From: Dermatophilaceae bacterium Sec6.4
GTDB taxonomy: Bacteria > Actinomycetota > Actinomycetes > Actinomycetales > Dermatophilaceae
Direction: 5' to 3'
Assembly (NCBI GenBank): GCA_039636865.1
Contig: CP144172.1
Location: forward strand, 2,666,001-2,730,000
Length of the DNA stretch: 64,000 bases
Position numbers and translations under genes: made by a program
The notes under the pieces: model-generated
Told to the model about the DNA's origin: nothing
Databases searched by the model: none
What the model saw: only the letters and a program-made list of their open reading frames with translations
Shown: one piece after another, positions 56,414 through 64,000 of the stretch
Position numbering within the stretch: position 1 is the first letter of the stretch
Layout of the letters: every line of letters starts with the position of its first letter

Positions 56414-57667
56414 TCACGGCGACGACCGTGCAGACGACGTCTCGGACTGACGGGCCAGGTCGGCGGCTGCGCGGTGTTGTGACCCTGATGGCACCGAGCG
56501 CCACATCACGGTTGCGGCTGCGAACCCCAGACCTCCGCAGACGACGATGCCTGCGCCGAGGCTGAGGATTGCAGTGACACCGGCCAGCAATGCGGGACCC
56601 AGGGTGGAACCTGCATCCGAGAGCTCCCGCCAGATACCCAGGAACTGAGGTCGGCCCACCACGGGTGAGAAGTCGGCGCCGAGCGTCATCACCATCCCCG
56701 ACCCGATCCCGTTGCCGAAACCGAGCACACAGGAGACCAGGGCGAGCGTGAGTACCCCGTGCGTCAGCGGCATAGCCATCATCGCCAGCCCCATCACCAG
56801 CATGGACGGCACGGTGACCCACCGCCTGCCGAAGATGTCCATCACCTTGCCGGCTGGATAGAAGACGAGCATGTCGATGCCGCCGCTCACCCCGTAGATC
56901 AGCGATGCCGTGGTCGGACTCAGTCCGAGGTGCTCGGCCCACAGTGGAATCACGGCCTGCCGGGATGCCCGGATCGAGGACACGAGTAACACCCCCATAC
57001 CGACGGTGAGGAACACCTTGCGGTAGTCGCGCAGCACGCCGCGCACGCTCGGAGTGCCCGTGTCACCCACCTTCGCGCGTTGCGCAGCGGCATCACGCGG
57101 CAGATCCTTCAAGGTCGCACCCAGCACACCAGCCAGCAGCAGGGCCGCAGCACTCACGGCATACGCGCCCGCCAGGTGCCAGACGCTCATCGCTGCGGCG
57201 CCCAGGAACGGCCCCGCGAACACCCCGATCCGCATGACGCCACCCAGCGTCGACAACGCCCGTGCCCGGTGGCTGGCGGGGACCGCTTCGGTGAGATAGG
57301 TCTGGCGGGCAAGCATGAAGACCGACGCGCTGATGCCGTAGAGCAGGGCGCCAACCATGAACACCCAGATATCGCTGCCGATCAGGAACAATCCAGACGC
57401 GAGAACCCCTACGACCGCCGCACCGATGATGGCCGGCCGCTCGCCGTACCGGTCGGTGATGACGGAGGAGGGCACGTTGAACACGAGTGAACCGACGTTG
57501 ATCAGAACGACCATCGTGGCAGCGATGGCCACGCTCGCACCCAGGCTGCGTGCCGACAGCGGAAGCACCGGCAGGATCGCGCCCTCGCCGAGGCCGAAGA
57601 GCAGTGTCGGCCCGTAGGCGGGGATCGCCAGCGCGCGGAAGCTGAATCCGTCTTCCGTAGCGCTCAT
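56414..57667 (-). CDS. MFS transporter (multidrug/sugar-type)
   Basis: 417 residues, 12 predicted membrane helices. Motif A region reads PSSVITDRYGERPA near residue 68; the matching half has PAGKVMDIFGRRWV. A 30-residue cytoplasmic linker (LKDLPRDAAAQRAKVGDTGTPSVRGVLRDYRK) joins the halves, and the tail is hydrophilic. Different from the MFS at 33-34 kb. An operator-like inverted repeat sits 11 bp upstream of the start. Substrate unknown. Confidence 0.87.
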   Translation of the reverse strand: MSATEDGFSFRALAIPAYGPTLLFGLGEGAILPVLPLSARSLGASVAIAATMVVLINVGSLVFNVPSSVITDRYGERPAIIGAAVVGVLASGLFLIGSDIWVFMVGALLYGISASVFMLARQTYLTEAVPASHRARALSTLGGVMRIGVFAGPFLGAAAMSVWHLAGAYAVSAAALLLAGVLGATLKDLPRDAAAQRAKVGDTGTPSVRGVLRDYRKVFLTVGMGVLLVSSIRASRQAVIPLWAEHLGLSPTTASLIYGVSGGIDMLVFYPAGKVMDIFGRRWVTVPSMLVMGLAMMAMPLTHGVLTLALVSCVLGFGNGIGSGMVMTLGADFSPVVGRPQFLGIWRELSDAGSTLGPALLAGVTAILSLGAGIVVCGGLGFAAATVMWRSVPSGSQHRAAADLARQSETSSARSSP

Positions 57668-57677
57668 CTCAACCTCG

Positions 57678-57696
57678 ACAATAGAGCTTGCCTATT
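57678..57696. promoter_or_regulatory. MarR-like inverted repeat upstream of MFS gene
   Basis: CAATAG-N7-CTATTG (57678-57683 and 57691-57696) spans a core TAGAGCTTGCCTA. The AGCTTGC core resembles MarR-family operators. It overlaps the likely promoter of the MFS gene (start codon 57667). No regulator is encoded next to it. Confidence 0.45.
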
Positions 57697-57746
57697 GATG
57701 CGCCGTACGCCGCGGCCCGTCACTCATCCGCGGGTCCGTCCTGAAA

Positions 57747-57935
57747 TCAGTCGCGAGCGCCGTGCTCGTTCCACTCTTTGTCCTCTGAATCCCAGTCCTG
57801 CGTTTTCTTTCGAGCGGAAGCAAGCGCGTTCGCGGCGGCGTCCCTGGTGTCGTAGGGACCCATCAGGTGGTCCCCGGCGCTCTTGCTGTCGTCGTCTTCG
57901 ACCTGGCCGCTGTCCACGTTGTACCAGTAGGTCAT
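57747..57935 (-). CDS. small SPOR-like protein (methionine aminopeptidase neighbour)
   Basis: 62 residues: MTYWYNVDSGQVEDDDSKSA, GPYDTRDAAANALASARKKTQ, then an acidic DWDSEDKEWNEHGARD tail. The Y/W-rich start, a GPYxTRxxAxxAL segment and short length match small SPOR-type proteins conserved in actinobacteria. AGGAG precedes ATG 57935 by 7 nt. It is divergent from map with a 60-bp gap and upstream of the MFS gene. Much of the open frame extending to 58865 is antisense to map. Function unknown; SPOR domains usually bind denuded peptidoglycan but this one has no export signal. Confidence 0.8.
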   Translation of the reverse strand: MTYWYNVDSGQVEDDDSKSAGDHLMGPYDTRDAAANALASARKKTQDWDSEDKEWNEHGARD

Positions 57936-57980
57936 CGCACTCTCCTGCGTAGTAGTCCGAGGTAGTCCGTTCCGCAGCCC

Positions 57981-57986
57981 TAGACT
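57981..57986 (+). promoter_or_regulatory. -10-like box of map
   Basis: TAGACT ends 9 nt before the map ATG; leader would be 0-3 nt. No ribosome site is seen in the gap, in line with a near-leaderless mRNA. Confidence 0.4.
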
Positions 57987-57995
57987 GGCACATCT

Positions 57996-58853
57996 ATGAC
58001 CTTCTCCCCCGTCGTCGCCGGCCGGGTCGGACCGCGTCGCGCTGTCCCATCCGCAATTACCCGGCCCGAGTACGTGAACCGGCCCGCTCCGACGCCGTTC
58101 ACCGGGTCGGAGATCAAGGACGACGCGACGATCGAGGCAATGCGCGTCGCCGGCCGGATCGCGGCCGGAGCACTCGCCGCGGCCGGGGCTGCCGCAGCAC
58201 CTGGAATCACCACCGACGAACTGGACCGGATCGGGCACGAATACCTGCTGGACCACGGTGCCTACCCCTCCACACTCGGCTACCGCGGGTTTCCTAAGTC
58301 GCTGTGCACGAGCGTGAATGAGGTCATCTGCCACGGAATTCCCGACGACCGGCCGCTGGACGACGGCGACATCGTCAAGATCGACATCACCGCCTTCATC
58401 GACGGGGTGCACGGCGACAACTGCGGTTCGTTCGTGGTCGGGGATGCCGACGAGGAATCCCGCCTGTTGGTCGAGCGCACCCGCGAGGCGATGAACCGCG
58501 GCATCCGCGCTGCATTGCCCGGTCGTGAGGTCAATGTGATCGGGCGGGTCATCGAGAAGTACGCCGCCCGCTTCGGCTACGGCGTCGTACGCGACTACAC
58601 CGGGCACGGGGTGGGTCAGGCATTCCACTCCGGTCTGGTGATCCCGCACTACGACTCGGCACCGGCGCACAATGACCTCATCGAGCCCGGGATGACCTTC
58701 ACCGTCGAACCGATGATCAATCTGGGCGGACCGGACTGGCAGATGTGGGAGGACGGCTGGACGGTCGTCACCGCTGACCGGTCGCGTTCCGCGCAGTTCG
58801 AGCAGACCATCCTCATCACCGGGACCGGCCCCGAAATTCTCACCACCGTCTGA
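57996..58853 (+). CDS. map: methionine aminopeptidase, type Ic
   Basis: Removes N-terminal methionine from nascent proteins. 285 residues. An N-terminal 40-residue extension with proline motif ([13 protein letters not shown]) marks the type Ic class of actinobacteria. Metal ligands: Asp in [18 protein letters not shown] (two Asp), His in [17 protein letters not shown], Glu in [13 protein letters not shown] and Glu in [13 protein letters not shown]. The catalytic domain starts at [19 protein letters not shown]. It is followed 26 bp later by ppgK. Confidence 0.95.
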   Translation: MTFSPVVAGRVGPRRAVPSAITRPEYVNRPAPTPFTGSEIKDDATIEAMRVAGRIAAGALAAAGAAAAPGITTDELDRIGHEYLLDHGAYPSTLGYRGFPKSLCTSVNEVICHGIPDDRPLDDGDIVKIDITAFIDGVHGDNCGSFVVGDADEESRLLVERTREAMNRGIRAALPGREVNVIGRVIEKYAARFGYGVVRDYTGHGVGQAFHSGLVIPHYDSAPAHNDLIEPGMTFTVEPMINLGGPDWQMWEDGWTVVTADRSRSAQFEQTILITGTGPEILTTV

Positions 58854-58879
58854 TCCGAACAGCACCCCAAGGAGATCTC

Positions 58880-59659
58880 ATGTCGACCACGCACCCCCTC
58901 GGTATCGACGTCGGCGGCACCGGGATCAAAGGCGCGCCGGTCAACCTGAGCACCGGCAAATTCGCCGCGGACCGGCTGCGCATCGAGACGCCGAAAGTGT
59001 CCACGCCGGACGCCGTTGCCGAGATCATCGAGCACATCGCCCAGCACTTCAAAGATCTGGTGGGTGATCAGCCGATCGGGGTGACGTTTCCCGCCGTCGT
59101 CACGCACGGTGTCGTTCGCAGTGCCGCAAACATCGATGCATCATGGATCGGCACCAACGTCGAGGAACTGCTACAGGACCGACTGGGTCGCTCGGTGACG
59201 GCGATGAACGATGCGGACGCCGCAGGTGTCGGCGAGCTGCAGTTCGGTGCCGCGCGAAACACCGAGGGTCTGGTGCTGGTCTCGACCCTCGGGACCGGCA
59301 TCGGCTCGGCACTGCTGAACCACGGTCAGCTGGTCCCCAACTCAGAGCTCGGCCATCTGGAGATCGATGGCCATGACGCCGAGAGCAAGGCCGCGAGCAG
59401 CGTCAGAGAGAACGAGGACCTGTCCTGGGAGGACTGGGCCGCGCGGTTGCAGCGTTACTACAGCCACGTCGAAGACCTGCTGTGGCCGGATCTGATCGTC
59501 GTCGGCGGCGGCATCTCGAAGAAGTCCGACAAGTTTCTCCCGCTACTGCACCTGCGCGCTCCGATCGTGGCCGCCCAGCTACGCAATGCGGCCGGCATCG
59601 TCGGGGCGGCCCACCACGCAGTGCAGTCCGCGAAAGCAGAGGGCACCCACCGCGAGTGA
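58880..59659 (+). CDS. ppgK: polyphosphate glucokinase
   Basis: Phosphorylates glucose with polyphosphate (or ATP). 259 residues, ROK family: GIDVGGTGIKGAPVNLSTG (phosphate loop), GVTFPAVVTHGVVRSAANID (glucose side), AMNDADAAGVGELQFGA (catalytic Asp), STLGTGIGSALLNHGQLVPNSELGHLEI and LIVVGGGISKKSDKFLP. No zinc-type Cys cluster of the ordinary glucokinase branch. AAGGAG lies 6 nt before ATG. Likely co-transcribed with map. Its stop is 13 nt before the large palindrome. Confidence 0.93.
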   Translation: MSTTHPLGIDVGGTGIKGAPVNLSTGKFAADRLRIETPKVSTPDAVAEIIEHIAQHFKDLVGDQPIGVTFPAVVTHGVVRSAANIDASWIGTNVEELLQDRLGRSVTAMNDADAAGVGELQFGAARNTEGLVLVSTLGTGIGSALLNHGQLVPNSELGHLEIDGHDAESKAASSVRENEDLSWEDWAARLQRYYSHVEDLLWPDLIVVGGGISKKSDKFLPLLHLRAPIVAAQLRNAAGIVGAAHHAVQSAKAEGTHRE

Positions 59660-59664
59660 GCCCG

Positions 59665-59730
59665 GTCTCAGCTTTTGGACATGCTGGACGGGGCATATTT
59701 GCCCCGTCCAGCATGTCCAAAACTCGAGAC
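59665..59730. repeat. 66-bp palindromic element with perfect 23-bp arms
   Basis: Arms 59673-59695 and 59700-59722 are perfect complements (TTTTGGACATGCTGG... and its reverse), with a TATT loop. A second short arm pair, GTCTC/GAGAC (59665-59669, 59726-59730), encloses it. It lies between ppgK and the convergent FemAB gene. T-run is 5' and A-run 3' on either strand, the reverse of an intrinsic terminator. The last 18 codons of the FemAB-like gene, including its stop, come from this element. Confidence 0.9.
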
Positions 59731-60825
59731 GGTTGCCTTTGGATTGCGCACCGCCGCACGCACGGCGGGCACACCCCGCTTGAGCCCGCGGCGCACCACG
59801 GGCAATGCCCGCTCGAAGAATGCGTAGAGCGGCGAGAACGGCAGGTCCCAGGTCCCTATCAGCAGGTCCTCATGGTGGGCGAACTGCCGCTTGAAGTCGG
59901 AGATGCCGTCGTTGAGCAGGCCGTTGAAGTCATACCGCGTCACTCCCAGCTCGCGCATCTGGGTCATTGCGTAGAACTTCAATCCGTAATTGAGGCGCAG
60001 CTTCATCCCGCGCGGGTTGACCCCGCCGTACAGCTCGAACGCCGTCGTGCCGGAGGCGACCAGCCAGACGAACGCGACCAGTTCTGCACCCTCCCAGGCA
60101 GCCAGCAGCCGGGACCGGTCGCCGAGCAGGTCGCGGATACCGCGGTGGTAGTCATCGGAGTGGACTGCGAAGTCGGCGCGTTCTGCAGTGGCCCGGTTGA
60201 TGTCGAGCACCGCAGCCAGGTCAGCGTCGGTGGTGACCTCGCCGAAGTGGACGTCCTCGGCACGGAAGGACTTACGGACGTTCTGCCGGGTGGAGGAACT
60301 CAGACCCTTCATCAACGTGTCGTCGTCGGCGGTCACGTCGACGATGAGGGTGCGCGGGATCAGACCGGTATTGCTGCTGCGCCGAAAACCGGCAGCAGCA
60401 ACGTCGGCGAGCCACCCGGAAGCCGGACCCTTCTGCAGGGCTTCGATCTGGGTGTCGTCCGCGCCCTTGGGCAGCGGGGCTCCCGGCTGCTCCCAGTCCG
60501 GCTCGATGGTGAGCGCGATGGGCTTGTGATGCGAGCGGACGTAGGACGCGATGGCCTGCAGGACGTCTGCCCGGTCAGCCTCTGCTGCCTGCGGTCCACG
60601 CGGAATGTAGGCCAGGCACCGGAAAGGCCGCGGCAGCGTGCGCAGCAGTACCTGAGCACTACCCACCACCCGTTCGCCGTCATGCACGACGAGATGGTCA
60701 GCACGCCACTCGTAACGCGCCTTCAGCCGGCCCCAGCCCCACAGCTGCAGCGGGTGCCCGTGCGCGTCGTCGACGATGGCGTCCCATTCGCCCTGGTCGC
60801 GGCAGGAGGTCACCGTGAGCGTCAT
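59668..60825 (-). CDS. FemAB-like peptidyl/aminoacyl transferase (GNAT fold)
   Basis: 385 residues. Two-lobed acyltransferase of the FemABX type: LQLWGWGRLKARYEWR, LLRTLPRPFRCLAYIPRGPQA, TRQNVRKSFRAEDVHFGEV, and the second lobe RSRLLAAWEGAELVAFVWLV, FELYGGVNPRGMKLRLNYGLKFYAMTQMRELG, YDFNGLLNDGISDFKRQF. In Gram positives such proteins attach amino acids to the peptidoglycan side chain from aminoacyl-tRNA; the cross-bridge residue cannot be told. The terminal 18 residues, SFGHAGRGKYAPSSMSKS, are encoded by a perfect palindrome. ATG 60825 follows TAGCCT by 7 nt. Confidence 0.88.
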   Translation of the reverse strand: MTLTVTSCRDQGEWDAIVDDAHGHPLQLWGWGRLKARYEWRADHLVVHDGERVVGSAQVLLRTLPRPFRCLAYIPRGPQAAEADRADVLQAIASYVRSHHKPIALTIEPDWEQPGAPLPKGADDTQIEALQKGPASGWLADVAAAGFRRSSNTGLIPRTLIVDVTADDDTLMKGLSSSTRQNVRKSFRAEDVHFGEVTTDADLAAVLDINRATAERADFAVHSDDYHRGIRDLLGDRSRLLAAWEGAELVAFVWLVASGTTAFELYGGVNPRGMKLRLNYGLKFYAMTQMRELGVTRYDFNGLLNDGISDFKRQFAHHEDLLIGTWDLPFSPLYAFFERALPVVRRGLKRGVPAVRAAVRNPKATVSSFGHAGRGKYAPSSMSKS

Positions 60826-60832
60826 GCCCGGC

Positions 60833-60838
60833 AGGCTA
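60833..60838 (-). promoter_or_regulatory. -10-like box of the FemAB-like gene
   Basis: TAGCCT on the minus strand ends 7 nt before the ATG; leaderless spacing, no ribosome site visible. Confidence 0.4.
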
Positions 60839-60879
60839 TCCGCCCCGCCCGCTCAACCACACATCTCTCGCGCGGGGGC

Positions 60880-61533
60880 TCAGAACTGCGCAGCAGCACC
60901 GTCAGACAGATCGCGCACCTCGACACCACCGTCGAGGCCGAACGTTGCGACATGGTGCAGATAGGCGCCGCGACCGACCTGCGACAGCAACGCATCGTGA
61001 ATCGGGACGATGACCTTCGGCTCGATCCGCCGCACGAAGGCAACGGTCTCGCGGACCGCGGCCCATGGGGCCGACAGCGGGACAGCGAGTACGTCGACGT
61101 CACCCGCCGGTTCAGCGTCCAGCGCATCACCCGGGTGGAAGACCGACGGTTCACCGGCTGCCGCGAACAACAGACCCAGATTCGCGATCCTCGGAAGGTA
61201 TTCATGGATCAAGGCGTGCTGAGCACCCGCTGGCGTCACCGTCACGGAGCCGACCGAGAATGCTTCTGCGTCGCGGGTCGGCGTCGCAGTGATGCCGTGT
61301 TCCGCAAGCACTGCGACGGTGTCCGGGTCCGCAAACAGGGCGGCGGCAGGATTGGCAGCAAGCAGCGGGCCCAGCTTGTCCGGCTCCACGTGATCGGCGT
61401 GCTGATGGGTGACCAGCACAGCATCCAGGCCCGTCACGCCGTCGTATCGGGAGAAGCTGCCCGGGTCTATCAGCAAGCGTGCGGCAGGGTATTCCAGCAG
61501 GAGGCAGGCATGGCCGAGGTGGGTGATCTGCAT
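60880..61533 (-). CDS. MBL-fold metal-dependent hydrolase
   Basis: 217 residues from ATG 61533 (MQITHLGHACLLLEY). Metallo-beta-lactamase fold: VLVTHQHADHVEPDKL (HxHxDH zinc site), VFHPGDALD (Asp) and IVPIHDALLSQVG (final His). Short family related to UlaG/lactonase-like hydrolases, often annotated as MBL-fold Zn-hydrolase or L-ascorbate 6-phosphate lactonase-like. ATG is preceded at 7 nt by TACCGT (61541-61546). The GTG at 61542 would add three residues but overlaps the -10 box. Divergent from guaB1. Substrate unknown. Confidence 0.88.
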   Translation of the reverse strand: MQITHLGHACLLLEYPAARLLIDPGSFSRYDGVTGLDAVLVTHQHADHVEPDKLGPLLAANPAAALFADPDTVAVLAEHGITATPTRDAEAFSVGSVTVTPAGAQHALIHEYLPRIANLGLLFAAAGEPSVFHPGDALDAEPAGDVDVLAVPLSAPWAAVRETVAFVRRIEPKVIVPIHDALLSQVGRGAYLHHVATFGLDGGVEVRDLSDGAAAQF

Positions 61534-61540
61534 ACTCGGC

Positions 61541-61546
61541 ACGGTA
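61541..61546 (-). promoter_or_regulatory. -10-like box of the MBL hydrolase gene
   Basis: TACCGT on the minus strand, 7 nt before ATG 61533. Divergent from and only 25 bp from the guaB1 -10 box. Confidence 0.4.
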
Positions 61547-61571
61547 CGCCGAGCGCCCTTGGGTGGCGCCG

Positions 61572-63044
<1,473 letters not shown>

Positions 63045-63061
63045 GCCGGCCTTACTGATCT

Positions 63062-63289
63062 TCAGCGGTTCGCGCGACGCTCACGACGACCCTCGCGCGA
63101 TCGGCCTACGCCGTCCTTTTCGTCGAACGCGCCTGGAAACAGGAGCCGACGCCCGAAGGCCCAGTAGTACCCGGTGACCATCGCCAGCACCACCAGCCCC
63201 CACACGGGTGCGTTCGTAGGCCCCATCAGGACGGCGTAGATCGCCACCAGAAAGCCCAGTCCGATACCAATTCCGTTTGCTCGCTGCAT
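63062..63289 (-). CDS. small two-helix membrane protein
   Basis: 75 residues with two hydrophobic stretches (IGIGLGFLVAIYAVLMG at 7-23 and VWGLVVLAMVTGYYWAFG at 29-46) and a charged C-terminal tail (FDEKDGVGRSREGRRERRANR). No recognised family. ATG 63289 is followed downstream by its own stop 17 nt before the convergent guaB1 stop. A GGGAAAC sits before the ATG. Probably real on composition, but unannotated in families known to me. Confidence 0.6.
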   Translation of the reverse strand: MQRANGIGIGLGFLVAIYAVLMGPTNAPVWGLVVLAMVTGYYWAFGRRLLFPGAFDEKDGVGRSREGRRERRANR

Positions 63290-63360
63290 TGTGGTTTCCC
63301 ATCTGAGGTGTGCTTCTCAACCTAGTCACAACGGACGGCTCGGCAAGTGATTTCGCGTGG

Positions 63361-64000
63361 TCACCGGGTGCTGCGCCGCAGAGTTGCGGTCGCCGCGACG
63401 AGTGCTGCCAGCGTGCCCCCCGTCAGTACGAGCAACCCCCGCAGGAAGGTTCCGTCTACCGAGGGCGAGGACGCAACCTGCTGAAGCGCCTCGACGGCGT
63501 AGGTCAACGGCATCGCATCGGAGAACCAGCGCAGCACCGGAGCCATCTGGTCGCGTGGCTGGAACAATCCACAGACCAGCAACTGCGGCAGCACAATCAC
63601 CGGCATGAACTGCACTGCTTGGAACTCGGTACGGGCAAATGCACTGGCGAGTAGTCCGAGGGCCACTCCGAGCAAGGCGTCCAGCGCGGCAATGAGGACC
63701 AGCGCCCACACCGCGCCGGCCAGTGACAACCCCATCCACAGTGAGACGGCCACCGCCAGCGCAACCTGCACGAGCGCGAGCGCGGAGAAGGCAACCGCAT
63801 ATCCCGCGATCAGGTCCAGCTTCGCCATCGGCGTGGTGAGCAAGCGCTCCAATGTGCCCGACGTGCGTTCGCGCAAGGTCGCGATGGACGTCACCAGAAA
63901 CATCATCAGGAATGGAAAGAAACCCAACAGCGCGGGTGCCGAGCGGGTGAAGATCGCGGCGGAGTCAAAGACGTAGCGCAGCATCACCAGCAGCACTGAC
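63361..64000 (-). CDS. ABC-2 type transporter permease, 5' end outside window
   Basis: About 213 C-terminal residues. Five to six membrane helices, with RERTSGTLERLLTTPMAKLDLIAGYAVAF (a hallmark cytoplasmic loop of ABC-2 exporters of the DrrB/NodJ/YhhJ type), then LAVAVSLWMGLSLAG, LGVALGLLASAFARTEFQAVQFMPVIVLPQLLVCGLFQ and LTYAVEALQQVASSP. Frame is open through the window edge; the family is about 240-250 residues, so some 30-40 N-terminal residues and the ATPase partner lie outside. Substrate (drug, polyketide or lipid) unknown. Confidence 0.9.
   Translation of the reverse strand, partial: SVLLVMLRYVFDSAAIFTRSAPALLGFFPFLMMFLVTSIATLRERTSGTLERLLTTPMAKLDLIAGYAVAFSALALVQVALAVAVSLWMGLSLAGAVWALVLIAALDALLGVALGLLASAFARTEFQAVQFMPVIVLPQLLVCGLFQPRDQMAPVLRWFSDAMPLTYAVEALQQVASSPSVDGTFLRGLLVLTGGTLAALVAATATLRRSTR

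Noticed and set aside
57936..58865. Upstream extension of the small SPOR-like gene to 372 codons
   Set aside because: Antisense to map; ATG 57935 has a strong ribosome site.
59673..59722. Calling the large palindrome an intrinsic terminator
   Set aside because: T-run is upstream and A-run downstream of the stem on both strands, the wrong polarity, and the element is inside the FemAB-like reading frame. It could still stop transcription by structure alone.

Overview
The window is chromosomal DNA of a high-GC Gram-positive bacterium, most likely an actinobacterium of the order Micrococcales. Supporting signs are the many GTG starts, 1- and 4-nt translational overlaps, start codons placed 6-7 nt after a TAnnnT box (leaderless style), the PriA isomerase in the his cluster, a polyphosphate glucokinase, a GuaB1-type IMP dehydrogenase relative, a mycobacterial-type MetAP with an N-terminal PxxP stretch, and typical actinobacterial neighbourhoods (tlyA-nadK-recN, infC-rpmI-rplT-rRNA methylase, glnA2/panB). 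The family assignment is inference. I see no insertion sequence, prophage, CRISPR array or tRNA.

Layout. 1-0.6 kb: the 3' end of an argG of the long, E. coli-like type on the + strand. 0.65-11.3 kb (minus strand): TPR protein, SSB-like protein, HAD phosphatase, phasin-like protein, small protein, tlyA, nadK, recN, pyrG, NUDIX hydrolase, aminotransferase, mostly with overlapping start/stop codons. 11.5-16.8 kb: a complete rrn operon (16S-23S-5S, minus strand) with hairpin terminator and leader. 17.1-32.4 kb (minus strand, read from high to low coordinates): infC-rpmI-rplT-rRNA methylase, pheST, argC-J-B-D-F-R-H, 3-methyladenine glycosylase, tyrS. infC starts at ATC after a strong Shine-Dalgarno and an attenuator-like hairpin. 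argC has a promoter at the end of pheT, apparently leaderless, with an ARG-box-like dyad over its -10.

32.7-44.1 kb is the accessory part: a TfoX-N protein, an MFS exporter, and a polyol catabolic operon (xylulokinase, sorbitol/xylitol-type dehydrogenase, mannitol/arabitol-type dehydrogenase, two ABC permeases, lipoprotein binding protein). A divergent SorC-family regulator faces it across two tandem 14-bp operator-like palindromes. The ABC system has no ATPase here, so a shared MsiK-type ATPase is expected elsewhere. Dihydrolipoamide dehydrogenase follows.

44.1-55.4 kb: SseB-like gene and his genes (hisD-C-B-unknown-H-priA), glnE-glnA2 and divergent panB. The last part holds a GNAT, an MFS protein, a SPOR-like small protein, map, ppgK, a FemAB-like protein whose C-terminus is encoded by a 23-bp-arm perfect palindrome, an MBL-fold hydrolase, guaB1, a small membrane protein and an ABC-2 permease cut by the window edge.

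Most of the window is housekeeping: translation, arginine, histidine and glutamine metabolism, and repair. I did not find a convincing new defence or mobile system. The observations most worth checking are the palindrome inside the FemAB reading frame, the ATC start and leader hairpin of infC, the leaderless argC/ARG-box arrangement, the tandem SorC operators, the unusual carbamoyl-phosphate motif of ArgF and the unknown gene inside the his operon.
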